A stretch of 40,754 nucleotides of DNA from Acidovorax delafieldii (GCF_007993815.1 NZ_VJWE01000005.1:1-40754), one strand, 5' to 3'. Positions 1 through 7,938 are shown, counted from the stretch's first letter. A program made the numbers and translations. The notes: a model not told the origin generated them from the letters alone.

Positions 1-507
1 GTGGTGACCGGTCGCGTGGAACGCGGCATCATCAAGGTCGGCGAAGAAATCGAAATCGTGGGTATCCGCGACACGCAAAAGACCACCTGCACCGGCGTGG
101 AAATGTTCCGCAAGCTGCTGGACCAAGGCCAAGCTGGCGACAACGTCGGCCTGCTGCTGCGCGGTACCAAGCGCGAAGACGTGGAGCGTGGCCAAGTGCT
201 GTGCAAGCCCGGCTCGATCAAGCCCCACACCCACTTCACGGCTGAGGTGTATGTGCTGAGCAAGGACGAAGGCGGTCGCCACACTCCTTTCTTCAACAAC
301 TACCGTCCCCAGTTCTACTTCCGCACGACCGACGTGACTGGCGCCATCGAGCTGCCAGCCGACAAGGAAATGGTCATGCCTGGTGACAACGTGTCGATCA
401 CTGTGAAGCTGATCAACCCCATCGCCATGGAAGAAGGTCTGCGCTTCGCTATCCGCGAAGGCGGCCGTACCGTGGGCGCTGGCGTCGTGGCCAAGATCAT
501 TGCTTAA
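1..507 (+). CDS. tuf: Elongation factor Tu, 3' fragment (first tuf copy)
   Basis: This is the last 168 codons of EF-Tu, the GTPase that carries aminoacyl-tRNA to the ribosome. The window starts inside the gene, so the GTG at base 1 is an internal valine codon and not a start. The fragment covers domains 2 and 3 (beta-barrels) and ends at TAA 505-507. It matches the 3' end of the full gene at 39563-40753 except for one base (C at 273 against A at 40519, both Gly codons). rpsJ follows 25 bp downstream, so this is the copy that sits between the str and S10 gene groups; fusA would be expected to the left, outside the window. Confidence 0.98.
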
Positions 508-532
508 TTCATAAGCAGAAAAGGAACTTGCC

Positions 533-844
533 ATGTCCAAGCAAAAAATCCGCATCCGCCTGAAGGCGTTTGACTACAAGCTGATCGACCAGTCCGCTGC
601 CGAGATCGTTGACACCGCCAAGCGCACCGGCGCCATCGTCAAGGGTCCCGTGCCCCTGCCGACGCGCATGAAGCGTTTCGACATCCTGCGCTCGCCGCAC
701 GTCAACAAGACCAGCCGCGACCAGCTCGAAATCCGCACGCACCAGCGTCTGATGGACATCGTGGACCCTACGGACAAGACCGTGGATGCCCTGATGAAGC
801 TCGACCTGCCAGCTGGCGTGGACGTCGAAATCAAGCTGCAGTGA
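533..844 (+). CDS. rpsJ: 30S ribosomal protein S10
   Basis: S10 (103 aa, the usual length) is a protein of the 30S head and, in Escherichia coli, also the NusE antitermination factor. The N-terminus [15 protein letters not shown] and the segment GPVPLPTR are family hallmarks. An AAAGGAA ribosome-binding site lies upstream of ATG 533. The gene is 25 bp from tuf on its left but 232 bp from rplC on its right, so here it probably belongs to the tuf transcript rather than to the rplC unit. Confidence 0.98.
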   Translation: MSKQKIRIRLKAFDYKLIDQSAAEIVDTAKRTGAIVKGPVPLPTRMKRFDILRSPHVNKTSRDQLEIRTHQRLMDIVDPTDKTVDALMKLDLPAGVDVEIKLQ

Positions 845-863
845 TGTAGCAGTAGCTGCTGTG

Positions 864-881
864 GGACGGGTTCGCCCGTCC
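864..881 (+). other. Perfect hairpin with TTCG loop after rpsJ
   Basis: GGACGGG (864-870), TTCG loop, CCCGTCC (875-881): a perfect 7-bp G+C-rich stem closed by a UUCG-type tetraloop, 20 bp after the rpsJ stop. No T-run follows, so it is not a classical intrinsic terminator. It could protect the rpsJ mRNA 3' end or act as a pause or attenuation structure before the downstream promoter. A smaller hairpin (AGCAG/CTGCT, 848-860) precedes it. Confidence 0.6.
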
Positions 882-896
882 TGCAGTGACTGAAAT

Positions 897-934
897 AACG
901 CGAACTTGCTTGAAAAAGCAGTTCGCGTTATACT
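897..934 (+). promoter_or_regulatory. Promoter embedded in an inverted repeat, upstream of rplC
   Basis: A -35 like TTGCTT (906-911), a 17-bp spacer and a -10 TATACT (929-934) form a good sigma-70-type promoter. The -35 and most of the spacer lie inside an imperfect inverted repeat, AACGCGAACTTGCTT (897-911) against AAGCAGTTCGCGTT (916-929), with one bulged base. Start of transcription would be near 941, giving a leader of about 135 nt before rplC. The element suggests that rplC and the genes after it have their own promoter. Confidence 0.65.
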
Positions 935-940
935 TTAGGG

Positions 941-1076
941 CTTCGCTCGATTTGCGCCTGTTAAATGGTGTGCATCAGCGGAGTTTTATTAACCTTCTTT
1001 CATGCACGCAAGCGAGAGTTTGCGGAAACGCCGTAGCCAATTGAAGTTGCGGCGGTGAGAGTTTTGGAGAAAACCA
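941..1076 (+). promoter_or_regulatory. Structured leader of the rplC-rpsQ operon
   Basis: The untranslated stretch before rplC can fold into at least two stems: GTGTGCAT (968-975) with ATGCACGC (1002-1009), 8 bp with one G-U pair, and GCCGTA with TGCGGC around 1030-1053. The motif GAGAGTTT recurs near 1014 and 1056. In Escherichia coli the S10 operon leader lies before rpsJ and is bound by L4; here the comparable position is before rplC, so an L4-type autoregulatory site is a reasonable inference but is not shown by sequence alone. Confidence 0.4.
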
Positions 1077-1751
1077 ATGAGTCTGAGCAACTCCCTCGGG
1101 TTGCTGGGTCGCAAAGTGGGCATGATGCGTCTGTTCACCGATGATGGGGACGCAGTGCCTGTCACGGTGGTGGATGTGTCCAACAACCGCGTTACCCAGG
1201 TCAAAACCCAAGAGAACGATGGCTACGTGGCCCTGCAGGTCACGTTCGGTTCGCGCAAAGCATCGCGCGTGACCAAGCCAGAAGCCGGCCACCTTGCCAA
1301 GGCAGGTGTGGAAGCCGGTGAAATCATCCAGGAATTCCGCGTGACCGCAGAAACCGCTGGCAAGTACGCCGCGGGTGCTACGGTTCCTGCCACCGATGTG
1401 TTTGCCGTGGGCCAAAAGGTCGACGTGCAAGGCACGTCCATCGGTAAGGGCTACGCCGGTACCATCAAGCGTCACAACATGAGCTCGCAGCGCGCGTCGC
1501 ACGGTAACAGCCGTTCGCACAACGTGCCTGGCTCGATCGGTATGGCACAAGACCCAGGTCGCGTGTTCCCCGGCAAGCGCATGACGGGCCACCTCGGCGA
1601 TGTCACCAAGACCACGCAAAACCTCGATGTCATCCGCATCGATGAAGCGCGTCAACTGCTCTTGATCAAGGGCGCTATTCCGGGCTCCAAGGGTGGGTTC
1701 GTGACGGTGCGTCCAGCGATCAAGGCCAAAGCCTCCAAAGGAGCGAACTAA
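1077..1751 (+). CDS. rplC: 50S ribosomal protein L3
   Basis: L3 (224 aa; Escherichia coli 209) is an early-assembly 23S rRNA-binding protein whose loop reaches the peptidyl transferase centre. The loop is visible as [20 protein letters not shown] followed by [21 protein letters not shown] (about residues 152-171). Q158 aligns by eye with the glutamine methylated by PrmB in Escherichia coli. GGAG sits upstream of ATG 1077. The stop codon overlaps the rplD start by one base, indicating translational coupling. Confidence 0.98.
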   Translation: MSLSNSLGLLGRKVGMMRLFTDDGDAVPVTVVDVSNNRVTQVKTQENDGYVALQVTFGSRKASRVTKPEAGHLAKAGVEAGEIIQEFRVTAETAGKYAAGATVPATDVFAVGQKVDVQGTSIGKGYAGTIKRHNMSSQRASHGNSRSHNVPGSIGMAQDPGRVFPGKRMTGHLGDVTKTTQNLDVIRIDEARQLLLIKGAIPGSKGGFVTVRPAIKAKASKGAN

Positions 1752-2371
1752 TGCAGCTCGAACTCCTGAATGACCAAGGCCAAGGCGCATCCAAGCTGGA
1801 TGTTCCTGAAACCGTGTTCGGTCGTGAATACAACGAAGATCTGGTGCACCAGATCGTGGTGGCCTATCAGGCCAACGCACGCCAAGGCACTCGCGCCCAG
1901 AAGGACCGCGAGCAAGTCCGTCACTCGACCAAGAAGCCTTTCAAGCAAAAGGGTACGGGTAACGCACGTGCAGGTATGACTTCCTCGCCTCTGTGGCGTG
2001 GGGGTGGTCGGATTTTCCCGAACATGCCTGACGAAAATTTCACGCAGAAGATCAACAAGAAGATGTACCGCGCCGGTATGTCTGCCATCTTGTCGCAGCT
2101 GGCCCGCGAAGGCCGTCTGGCTGTGGTCGATTCGCTGAAGCTTGATTCCCCCAAGACCAAGGTCCTGGCTGACAAGTTCAAGGCGATGAACCTGCAATCG
2201 GTGATGGTGATTGCCGACGAAGTGGACGAAAACCTGTACCTGGCCTCGCGCAATCTGGTAAACGTGCTCGTCGTTGAGCCCCGTTACGCCGATCCCGTGT
2301 CGCTGGTGCGTTTCAAGAAAGTGCTCGTCACCAAGGGTGCAATCGACAAACTCAAGGAGATGTTCGCATGA
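1751..2371 (+). CDS. rplD: 50S ribosomal protein L4
   Basis: L4 (206 aa) binds 23S rRNA and extends a loop into the exit tunnel; in gammaproteobacteria it also represses the S10 operon. The extended loop is recognisable as [17 protein letters not shown] followed by the SPLWRGGG segment near residues 57-80. Its start shares the last base of rplC and its stop overlaps rplW by four bases (ATGA), so the three genes form a tightly coupled string. It is the obvious candidate regulator for the leader in front of rplC. Confidence 0.97.
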   Translation: MQLELLNDQGQGASKLDVPETVFGREYNEDLVHQIVVAYQANARQGTRAQKDREQVRHSTKKPFKQKGTGNARAGMTSSPLWRGGGRIFPNMPDENFTQKINKKMYRAGMSAILSQLAREGRLAVVDSLKLDSPKTKVLADKFKAMNLQSVMVIADEVDENLYLASRNLVNVLVVEPRYADPVSLVRFKKVLVTKGAIDKLKEMFA

Positions 2372-2682
2372 GCACACTCAAGTTTGACGAAGGTCGTCTG
2401 ATGCAAGTGCTGGTCGCTCCCATCGTGTCCGAAAAGGCCACCATGGTTGCCGAGAAGTCCAATGCAGTGACGTTCAAGGTGCTGCAGAACGCTACCAAGC
2501 CCGAAATCAAGGCCGCTGTGGAATTGATGTTCAAGGTGGAAGTCAAGGGCGTTTCTGTGGTGAACACCAAAGGCAAGACCAAGCGTTTCGGCAAGACCGT
2601 GGGCCGCCGCGACAACGTTCGCAAGGCATACGTCACGCTGCAGCCAGGTCAAGAGCTGAACCTCTCCGGGGAGGCCGCGTAA
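2368..2682 (+). CDS. rplW: 50S ribosomal protein L23
   Basis: L23 (104 aa) lies at the tunnel exit and is the docking site for trigger factor and the signal recognition particle. The motifs APIVSEKAT near the N-terminus and the basic stretch [23 protein letters not shown] near the C-terminus are typical. The ATG overlaps the rplD stop by four bases, and the stop is 2 bp before rplB, with a GGGGAGG ribosome-binding site for rplB inside its last codons. Confidence 0.97.
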   Translation: MSTLKFDEGRLMQVLVAPIVSEKATMVAEKSNAVTFKVLQNATKPEIKAAVELMFKVEVKGVSVVNTKGKTKRFGKTVGRRDNVRKAYVTLQPGQELNLSGEAA

Positions 2683-2684
2683 TC

Positions 2685-3509
2685 ATGGCTGTCGTTAAGA
2701 TGAAACCTACCTCGCCCGGCCAACGTGCCGTGGTGAAGGTCACGCGTGACCACCTGTACAAGGGTGAAGCGTACGCCCCCCTGCTGGAGCCACAATTCCA
2801 GAAGGCCGGTCGTAACAACAACGGTCACATCACCACCCGTCACAAGGGCGGTGGTCACAAGCACCACTACCGTGTGGTGGACTTCAAGCGCAACAAGGAC
2901 GGCATTCCGGCCAAGGTTGAGCGCATTGAGTACGACCCCAACCGTACGGCCCACATCGCTCTGGTGTGCTATGCCGACGGCGAACGTCGCTACATCATCG
3001 CTCCCCGCAACCTGGAAGTGGGCGCAACCCTGCTGTCCGGTTCGGAAGCACCGATCCGCGCTGGCAACACGCTGCCTATCCGCAACATCCCCGTGGGTTC
3101 GACCATCCACTGCATCGAGCTCAAGCCCGGTGCCGGTGCTCAGATCGCCCGTTCGGCAGGTGCTTCGGCAACGCTGCTGGCCCGCGAAGGCGTTTACGCT
3201 CAAGTGCGTATGCGCTCCGGCGAAGTGCGCAAGATCCACATCGAATGCCGCGCCACCATTGGTGAAGTGGCCAACGAAGAGCACAGCCTGCGCCAACTGG
3301 GCAAGGCCGGTGTGAAGCGCTGGATGGGTATTCGTCCTACGGTTCGCGGCGTGGCCATGAACCCTGTGGATCACCCTCACGGTGGTGGCGAAGGCCGCAC
3401 CGGCGAAGGCCGCCATGCAGTCGATCCTTGGGGCAATCTGACCAAGGGTTATCGCACCCGTAACAACAAGCGCACACAGATCATGATCGTGTCGCGTCGC
3501 AAGAAGTAA
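2685..3509 (+). CDS. rplB: 50S ribosomal protein L2
   Basis: L2 (274 aa, normal length) is a primary 23S rRNA-binding protein needed for subunit association and peptidyl transferase activity. The invariant segment [13 protein letters not shown] lies at residues 226-238 and contains the conserved histidine that corresponds to the functionally important His229 of Escherichia coli. The N-terminal segment [14 protein letters not shown] (50-63) is also typical. It sits within the compact rplC-rpsQ operon, 10 bp before rpsS. Confidence 0.98.
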   Translation: MAVVKMKPTSPGQRAVVKVTRDHLYKGEAYAPLLEPQFQKAGRNNNGHITTRHKGGGHKHHYRVVDFKRNKDGIPAKVERIEYDPNRTAHIALVCYADGERRYIIAPRNLEVGATLLSGSEAPIRAGNTLPIRNIPVGSTIHCIELKPGAGAQIARSAGASATLLAREGVYAQVRMRSGEVRKIHIECRATIGEVANEEHSLRQLGKAGVKRWMGIRPTVRGVAMNPVDHPHGGGEGRTGEGRHAVDPWGNLTKGYRTRNNKRTQIMIVSRRKK

Positions 3510-3519
3510 GGGGTAACAG

Positions 3520-3795
3520 ATGACTCGCTCTCTCAAAAAGGGTCCATTTGTTGACCATCACTTGCTGGCCAAGGTCGAAAAGGCCGTCGCCACCAAGGAC
3601 AAGAAACCAGTCAAGACCTGGTCGCGTCGCTCCATGGTTCTGCCCGAGTTCATCGGTCTGACCATCGCCGTGCACAACGGCAAGCAACACGTGCCGGTCT
3701 ATGTCACCGACCAGATGGTGGGCCACAAGCTGGGCGAATTCGCCCTGACGCGCACCTTCAAGGGTCACCCCGCTGACAAAAAAGCGAAGAAGTAA
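3520..3795 (+). CDS. rpsS: 30S ribosomal protein S19
   Basis: S19 (91 aa) forms a complex with S13 in the head of the 30S subunit and contacts the A-site finger. The start [12 protein letters not shown] and the segments [14 protein letters not shown] and [17 protein letters not shown] are near-invariant family motifs. A GGGGTAACAG sequence precedes ATG 3520. The basic tail KKAKK is normal. The next gene, rplV, starts 9 bp after its stop. Confidence 0.98.
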   Translation: MTRSLKKGPFVDHHLLAKVEKAVATKDKKPVKTWSRRSMVLPEFIGLTIAVHNGKQHVPVYVTDQMVGHKLGEFALTRTFKGHPADKKAKK

Positions 3796-3804
3796 GGAAC
3801 GACC

Positions 3805-4137
3805 ATGTCTGAAACACGTGCAGTCCTCCGGGGCGTCCGTCTGTCGGTCGACAAGGGCCGTCTGGTCGCCGACCTGATCCGCGGCAAGAAAGTGGACCAG
3901 GCTCTGAACATCCTGAACTTCACGCAGAAAAAAGCTGCGGGAATCGTCAAGAAGGTTCTGGAGTCGGCCATCGCCAACGCCGAACACAACGATGGCGCTG
4001 ACATCGACGAACTGAAGGTCAAGACCATCTACGTCGAACAAGGCACCACGCTCAAGCGCTTCACCGCGCGCGCCAAAGGCCGCGGCAACCGCATCAGCAA
4101 GCCCACGTGCCATGTGTACGTGACGGTTGGCAACTAA
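3805..4137 (+). CDS. rplV: 50S ribosomal protein L22
   Basis: L22 (110 aa) binds all six domains of 23S rRNA, and its long beta-hairpin lines the exit tunnel beside L4; changes there give macrolide resistance in other species. The hairpin is visible as [17 protein letters not shown] (about residues 81-97). I see no deletion or insertion in it. AAGGAACG lies before ATG 3805. The gene continues the operon, with rpsC 15 bp downstream. Confidence 0.97.
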   Translation: MSETRAVLRGVRLSVDKGRLVADLIRGKKVDQALNILNFTQKKAAGIVKKVLESAIANAEHNDGADIDELKVKTIYVEQGTTLKRFTARAKGRGNRISKPTCHVYVTVGN

Positions 4138-4152
4138 AGGCTCGGGAAGACT

Positions 4153-5034
4153 ATGGGACAGAAAATCCATCCTACCGGCTTCCGCCTTGCGGTCAGCCGC
4201 AACTGGTCCAGCCGTTGGTACGCCAGCAACCGCGATTTCGCGGGCATGCTGGCCGAAGACATCAAGGTGCGCGAGTACCTGAAGGCCAAGCTCAAGAACG
4301 CGGCTGTGTCGCGCATCCTGATCGAGCGTCCTGCCAAGAACGCCCGTATCACCATTTACTCGGCACGTCCTGGTGTGGTGATCGGCAAGAAGGGCGAAGA
4401 CATCGAGAACCTGAAGAAGGAACTCGCGTCGCGTCTGGGCGTGCCCGTCGCAGTGAACATCGAAGAAGTGCGCAAGCCTGAAATCGATGCCAAGCTGATC
4501 GCCGACAGCATCACGCAACAGCTCGAAAAGCGCATCATGTTCCGCCGCGCCATGAAGCGCGCCATGCAGAACGCCATGCGTCTGGGTGCCCAGGGCATCA
4601 AGATCATGTCGTCCGGTCGTCTGAACGGTATCGAAATCGCTCGCTGCGAGTGGTACCGTGAAGGCCGCGTGCCACTTCACACGCTGCGTGCGGACATCGA
4701 CTACGGTACCTCTGAAGCCAAGACCACCTACGGTGTGATCGGCGTCAAGGTCTGGGTCTACAAGGGTGACACGCTGGGCCGCAATGACCTGCCCGCCGTG
4801 GAAACGCCTCGTCCAGACGAAGAGCGCCGCCCACGCGGCCCACGCCGTGATGGCCGCCCAGGTGGCGACCGTCCAGGCGCAGGCCGTGGCCCACGTCGTC
4901 CTGTCGGTGGCAACGCCGCTCCGGCCGACGGCAGCGACAAGCCAGCGGAAGCTGGTGGCGCTGATAACACCGCCGTTAAGCGCGTACGCAAAGTCGCCGC
5001 GCCCGCTACAGCAGCGGACGGTAAAGGAGAATAA
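4153..5034 (+). CDS. rpsC: 30S ribosomal protein S3 with long C-terminal tail
   Basis: S3 (293 aa) lies at the mRNA entry channel and contributes to the helicase activity of the ribosome. The KH-domain loop GKKG is at residues 78-81 ([13 protein letters not shown]), and the C-terminal domain follows to about residue 210. Escherichia coli S3 has 233 residues. The extra 60 here form a low-complexity tail rich in Arg, Pro and Gly (about 220-253), then an Ala/Gly-rich acidic stretch (254-272) and a final basic patch KRVRK (276-280). The stop is 2 bp before rplP. Confidence 0.97.
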   Translation: MGQKIHPTGFRLAVSRNWSSRWYASNRDFAGMLAEDIKVREYLKAKLKNAAVSRILIERPAKNARITIYSARPGVVIGKKGEDIENLKKELASRLGVPVAVNIEEVRKPEIDAKLIADSITQQLEKRIMFRRAMKRAMQNAMRLGAQGIKIMSSGRLNGIEIARCEWYREGRVPLHTLRADIDYGTSEAKTTYGVIGVKVWVYKGDTLGRNDLPAVETPRPDEERRPRGPRRDGRPGGDRPGAGRGPRRPVGGNAAPADGSDKPAEAGGADNTAVKRVRKVAAPATAADGKGE

Positions 5035-5036
5035 AG

Positions 5037-5453
5037 ATGCTGCAACCTGCTCGCCGTAAATACCGCAAGGAGCAAAAGGGCCGTAACACTGGCGTCGCAA
5101 CACGGGGTGCCTCCGTTGCGTTCGGTGATTTCGGTCTGAAGTGTACCGATCGTGGCCGTCTGACGGCCCGCCAGATCGAAGCTGCACGCCGTGCGATTTC
5201 CCGTCACGTCAAGCGTGGCGGCCGTATCTGGATCCGCGTGTTCCCGGACAAGCCAATCTCTACAAAGCCCGCAGAAGTGCGTATGGGTAACGGTAAGGGT
5301 AACCCCGAGTACTACGTGGCCGAAATCCAGCCCGGCAAGATCGTGTTCGAGATCGTCGGCGTGCCCGAAGAACTGGCCCGCGAAGCCTTCCGCCTGGCTG
5401 CTGCCAAGCTGCCGCTGCGCACCACGTTCGTCAGCCGTCACCTTGGCGCGTAA
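5037..5453 (+). CDS. rplP: 50S ribosomal protein L16
   Basis: L16 (138 aa) is a late-assembly protein beside the A and P sites. [17 protein letters not shown] at the N-terminus and [14 protein letters not shown] at 82-95 are diagnostic. Arg82 corresponds by eye to the arginine hydroxylated by YcfD in Escherichia coli. AAAGGAGA at the end of rpsC acts as ribosome-binding site, and the ATG is only 2 bp from the rpsC stop, which suggests coupling. Confidence 0.98.
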   Translation: MLQPARRKYRKEQKGRNTGVATRGASVAFGDFGLKCTDRGRLTARQIEAARRAISRHVKRGGRIWIRVFPDKPISTKPAEVRMGNGKGNPEYYVAEIQPGKIVFEIVGVPEELAREAFRLAAAKLPLRTTFVSRHLGA

Positions 5454-5470
5454 TTCAGGAGACCATGAAA

Positions 5471-5668
5471 ATGACCAAAGCTACTGAATTGCGCCAAAAA
5501 GACGTTGCCGGCATCGAAGCCGAAATCAAGGCACTGCAAAAGGCCCATTTCGGCCTGCGCATGCAAAAGGCTACGCAGCAACTGGGTAACACCAACACGC
5601 TGCGCACCACCCGCCGTGATATCGCACGTGCCAAGACCATTCTTGCTGAAAAGCAAGCCGCCAAGTAA
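5471..5668 (+). CDS. rpmC: 50S ribosomal protein L29
   Basis: L29 (65 aa from this start) is a small two-helix protein near the tunnel exit, next to L23. The motifs TELRQKD and [14 protein letters not shown] and the C-terminal [11 protein letters not shown] are typical. Two in-frame ATGs exist, at 5465 and 5471. The AGGAG at 5457-5461 is 3 nt from the first and 9 nt from the second; the second also gives the usual family N-terminus MTKATELR, so it was chosen. The 67-residue form cannot be excluded. Confidence 0.95.
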   Translation: MTKATELRQKDVAGIEAEIKALQKAHFGLRMQKATQQLGNTNTLRTTRRDIARAKTILAEKQAAK

Positions 5669-5677
5669 GGAGCCCAT

Positions 5678-5947
5678 ATGACGGAACCTAAAAAATCCCT
5701 CAAGCGCACCTTGATTGGCAAGGTGGTCAGCGACAAGCGTCAAAAGACTGTGACCGTGCTGGTCGAGCGCCGTGTGAAGCACGAGCTCTACGGCAAGATC
5801 GTTGCGAAGTCGAGCAAGTACCACGCCCATGATGAAAATGGCGAGTACAAGCTGGGCGACGTGATCGAAATCACCGAGAGCCGTCCGCTCTCCAAGACCA
5901 AGAACTGGGTGGCGACCCGCTTGGTGCAAAAGGCCGGTCTGCTGTAA
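5678..5947 (+). CDS. rpsQ: 30S ribosomal protein S17
   Basis: S17 (89 aa) is a primary 16S rRNA-binding OB-fold protein. The segments [21 protein letters not shown] and [11 protein letters not shown] identify it. AAGGAG lies before ATG 5678, and rpmC ends 9 bp upstream. It is the last gene of the operon here: a terminator follows, and rplN, rplX and the rest of the spc operon are not in the window. Confidence 0.98.
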   Translation: MTEPKKSLKRTLIGKVVSDKRQKTVTVLVERRVKHELYGKIVAKSSKYHAHDENGEYKLGDVIEITESRPLSKTKNWVATRLVQKAGLL

Positions 5948-6001
5948 GCAGCTGTCCATGCCCGCTCCGGGGGCGCAAGCCCCTGGGCAGCAAGGCCCTT
6001 C

Positions 6002-6028
6002 AAAACGACCCACAATGTGGGTCGTTTT
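6002..6028 (+). terminator. Intrinsic terminator of the S10 operon
   Basis: AAAACGACCCAC (6002-6013), AAT loop, GTGGGTCGTTTT (6017-6028) is a perfect 12-bp stem ending in four Ts, followed by GCTTTG. It lies 54 bp after the rpsQ stop. A weaker GGGGC-GCAA-GCCCC stem precedes it near 5968-5983. The stem is symmetric enough to work in both directions. Confidence 0.85.
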
Positions 6029-6087
6029 GCTTTGTGGGCATCCTTTTTGATGCGAACGGTTCACACCGTGCCCAGGAGGAGCTTTGC

Positions 6088-6147
6088 ATGGCACTGCGTT
6101 CTCGGGTTCCAACACCCCATCCCAACATCCCTAGGAGAAAACAATGA
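6088..6147 (+). CDS. Possible 19-residue leader peptide before the peroxiredoxin
   Basis: A short ORF of 19 codons, MALRSRVPTPHPNIPRRKQ, starts 6 nt after an unusually strong Shine-Dalgarno, AGGAGGAG (6074-6081). Its TGA stop overlaps the peroxiredoxin start in an ATGA arrangement. It is proline- and arginine-rich and contains the tandem rare codons AGG AGA, which double as the ribosome-binding site of the next gene. The strength of the signal and the exact overlap suggest translational coupling or a regulatory leader peptide. No homologue is known to me, so expression is inference. Confidence 0.45.
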   Translation: MALRSRVPTPHPNIPRRKQ

Positions 6148-6653
6148 TCAAAGTCGGTGACACCCTGCCCGCAGCCACGCTGATGGAATATTCCGAAGTC
6201 GAGGGCGAAGGCTGCAGCATCGGCCCGAATCCCGTGGCGGTGGACAAGGCGACGGCGGGCAAGACGATTGCCCTGTTTGCATTGCCCGGTGCCTTTACAC
6301 CCACCTGCTCGGCCAAGCATGTTCCTGGCTATGTGGAGAAGGCCGCCGAGTTCAAGGCGGCCGGCGTGGATGAAATCTGGTGCGTGAGCGTGAACGACGC
6401 GTTCGTGATGGGCGCCTGGGCGCGCGACCAGAAGACCGACGGCAAGGTGCGCATGCTGGGCGACGGCAGCGCCGCCTTCGCGCAAGCCACGGGCCTCACC
6501 CTGGACCTTACCTCCAAGGGCATGGGCCTGCGCAGCAACCGCTATTCGATGCTCGTGCGCGATGGCAAGGTGGTCACGCTCAACGTCGAAGCACCGGGCA
6601 AGTTTGAAGTGAGCGACGCTGACACCCTGCTGGCCCAGGCCAAGGCGGCGTGA
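6144..6653 (+). CDS. Peroxiredoxin, Prx5 family
   Basis: A 169-aa cytoplasmic thiol peroxidase that should reduce hydrogen and alkyl peroxides with glutaredoxin, glutathione or thioredoxin as electron donor. The peroxidatic cysteine is C55 in the motif PGAFTPTC. Other cysteines are C24 and C80; C80 lies in IWCVSVND, a conserved Prx5 segment. No fused glutaredoxin domain is present. AGGAGA lies 5 bp before ATG 6144, within the preceding short ORF, whose stop overlaps this start. The gene stands alone between the S10 terminator and a two-hairpin repeat 13 bp after its stop. Confidence 0.93.
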   Translation: MIKVGDTLPAATLMEYSEVEGEGCSIGPNPVAVDKATAGKTIALFALPGAFTPTCSAKHVPGYVEKAAEFKAAGVDEIWCVSVNDAFVMGAWARDQKTDGKVRMLGDGSAAFAQATGLTLDLTSKGMGLRSNRYSMLVRDGKVVTLNVEAPGKFEVSDADTLLAQAKAA

Positions 6654-6666
6654 GACCCCGCTGATT

Positions 6667-6722
6667 GCTATTGAATCAATAGCTGCAAGCGCATGTGCAC
6701 CATGCGCTTGCGCCTCAAATGG
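6667..6722. repeat. Two-hairpin interspersed repeat, copy 1
   Basis: The best-preserved copy of a dispersed element. Stem I is GCTATTGA-A-TCAATAGC (6667-6683); stem II is GCAAGCGCATG (6685-6695), loop TGCAC, CATGCGCTTGC (6701-6711), a perfect 11-bp stem. It lies 13 bp after the peroxiredoxin stop and ends at the convergent acetyltransferase stop, so it may terminate or stabilise transcripts from both sides. Confidence 0.7.
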
Positions 6723-7214
6723 TCAAAAAATATCGACCTTGAGGTAATGCGCCCCGGGTATGGGGTTGTGGTAGTAGGGCGGGATTTCTTCGAAGCCCAG
6801 GTCGGTGTATAGCGCGCGGGCCGACTCCATATCGTCCAGGGTGTCGAGCAAAACACACGCGTAACCTGCTTGCCGCGCCCGGTCCAGCATGGCTTCGGCC
6901 AGCTCGCGACCCAGGCCAAAGCCGCGAAACGCCTTGCGCACATACAGCCGCTTCATTTCGCTGGCGTTGGGGTAGTCGGCGTTGTCCAGCGGGCGCAGGG
7001 CGCAACAGCCTGCCAAGGCGCCTTCCACTTCGGCGACCAGCAGGGCGCCACGAGGTTCGGCGTAGTCGCCCGGCAGCTGCGCCAGTTCGGACTCAAAGTC
7101 CTGAAAGCACAAATCAACGCCCAGCGTGCTGGCGTACTCGCGAAAGATGTCTCTGACCGCATCCCACTCGGCGGGCGAAGAGGGGGTTCTCAGGGAGATG
7201 GAGGGCTTGTCCAA
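6723..7214 (-). CDS. GNAT-family N-acetyltransferase
   Basis: A 163-aa acyl-CoA-dependent transferase of the GNAT fold. The acetyl-CoA pyrophosphate-binding motif A is RGFGLG at residues 97-102, preceded by the strand EMKRLYVRKAF; motif B is near ESARALYTDLGFEEI. The substrate cannot be inferred from sequence. The gene is a single unit convergent with the peroxiredoxin, separated from it by a two-hairpin repeat. The chosen ATG at 7214 gives a normal N-terminus (MDKPSISLRTP). Confidence 0.9.
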   Translation of the reverse strand: MDKPSISLRTPSSPAEWDAVRDIFREYASTLGVDLCFQDFESELAQLPGDYAEPRGALLVAEVEGALAGCCALRPLDNADYPNASEMKRLYVRKAFRGFGLGRELAEAMLDRARQAGYACVLLDTLDDMESARALYTDLGFEEIPPYYHNPIPGAHYLKVDIF

Positions 7215-7260
7215 AGCGCAAGGCGTGCAAACGAAGGAGCCGCCAGTGTAGCGACTTCGT

Positions 7261-7938
7261 TCAGAACGCCGGTGCCGCCAGGGACGACACCCACCAGGCC
7301 ACGCCAGCGCTCAGTGCCAGCACCACCAAGGCGACGATACGGCTCAGGGCGTCATCCCGCGAAGGTGCTGCCGCCTCGGGCAGCGTCTTGTCGCCGTCCA
7401 GCATGGGGCGAATGAGCTGCTGCTTGCGCACGCGCACATAAAAGATGATGGCCAGCACGTGCAGCGCCACCAGCCCCAGCACCAGGAACTGCCCGATGTC
7501 CTTGTGGTAGTTCGTGGCCAGCCCCACGACGGCGTTCGAGACATATTGGGTCAACGGTCCGGCAAAGGCGATCTCGTCGTCGCTCAGCAAACCCGTGCCC
7601 ACCTGGGCTGCCAGCACGGCCAGCAGCACGAACACCGACAACGCGCCCAGCGGGCTGTGTCCGATGCCGTCCTCCGGGTGTGGCGTGCCACGCAGGTACC
7701 GCAGCAGCCGCGCTGGCGAGTACAGGAACGCCGAAAAGCGCGACCAGCGGCCGCCCACCAATCCCCAGACCAGCCGGAACACCAGCAGCGCCAGCACCGT
7801 GTAGCCCAGGCGGAAATGCCAGACCATGGCATTGCCTCCCACATTGGCGGTGATGACCAGCGCCACGATGCAGACCGCCAGGGCCCAATGAAAAATGCGG
7901 GTTGGAAGGTCCCAGATGCGTACGGTGTGCTGCGTCAT
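7261..7938 (-). CDS. Cytochrome b561-family membrane protein
   Basis: A 225-aa integral membrane protein with about five hydrophobic segments, of the bacterial cytochrome b561 / Ni-Fe hydrogenase cytochrome b-like family. It probably binds two b hemes and passes electrons between quinol and a periplasmic carrier. Candidate heme ligands are H18, H41, H145 and H160. The start at 7938 gives MTQHTVRIWDLPTRIFHW, the classic family N-terminus; an upstream in-frame extension is unlike it. It is divergent from a cytochrome c' gene 173 bp away, a common pairing that suggests c' is its redox partner. Confidence 0.9.
   Translation of the reverse strand: MTQHTVRIWDLPTRIFHWALAVCIVALVITANVGGNAMVWHFRLGYTVLALLVFRLVWGLVGGRWSRFSAFLYSPARLLRYLRGTPHPEDGIGHSPLGALSVFVLLAVLAAQVGTGLLSDDEIAFAGPLTQYVSNAVVGLATNYHKDIGQFLVLGLVALHVLAIIFYVRVRKQQLIRPMLDGDKTLPEAAAPSRDDALSRIVALVVLALSAGVAWWVSSLAAPAF

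Noticed and set aside
3481..5187. 568-codon open frame antisense to rpsS-rplP
   Set aside because: Shadow of well-established ribosomal genes; low-complexity translation and no start signal.
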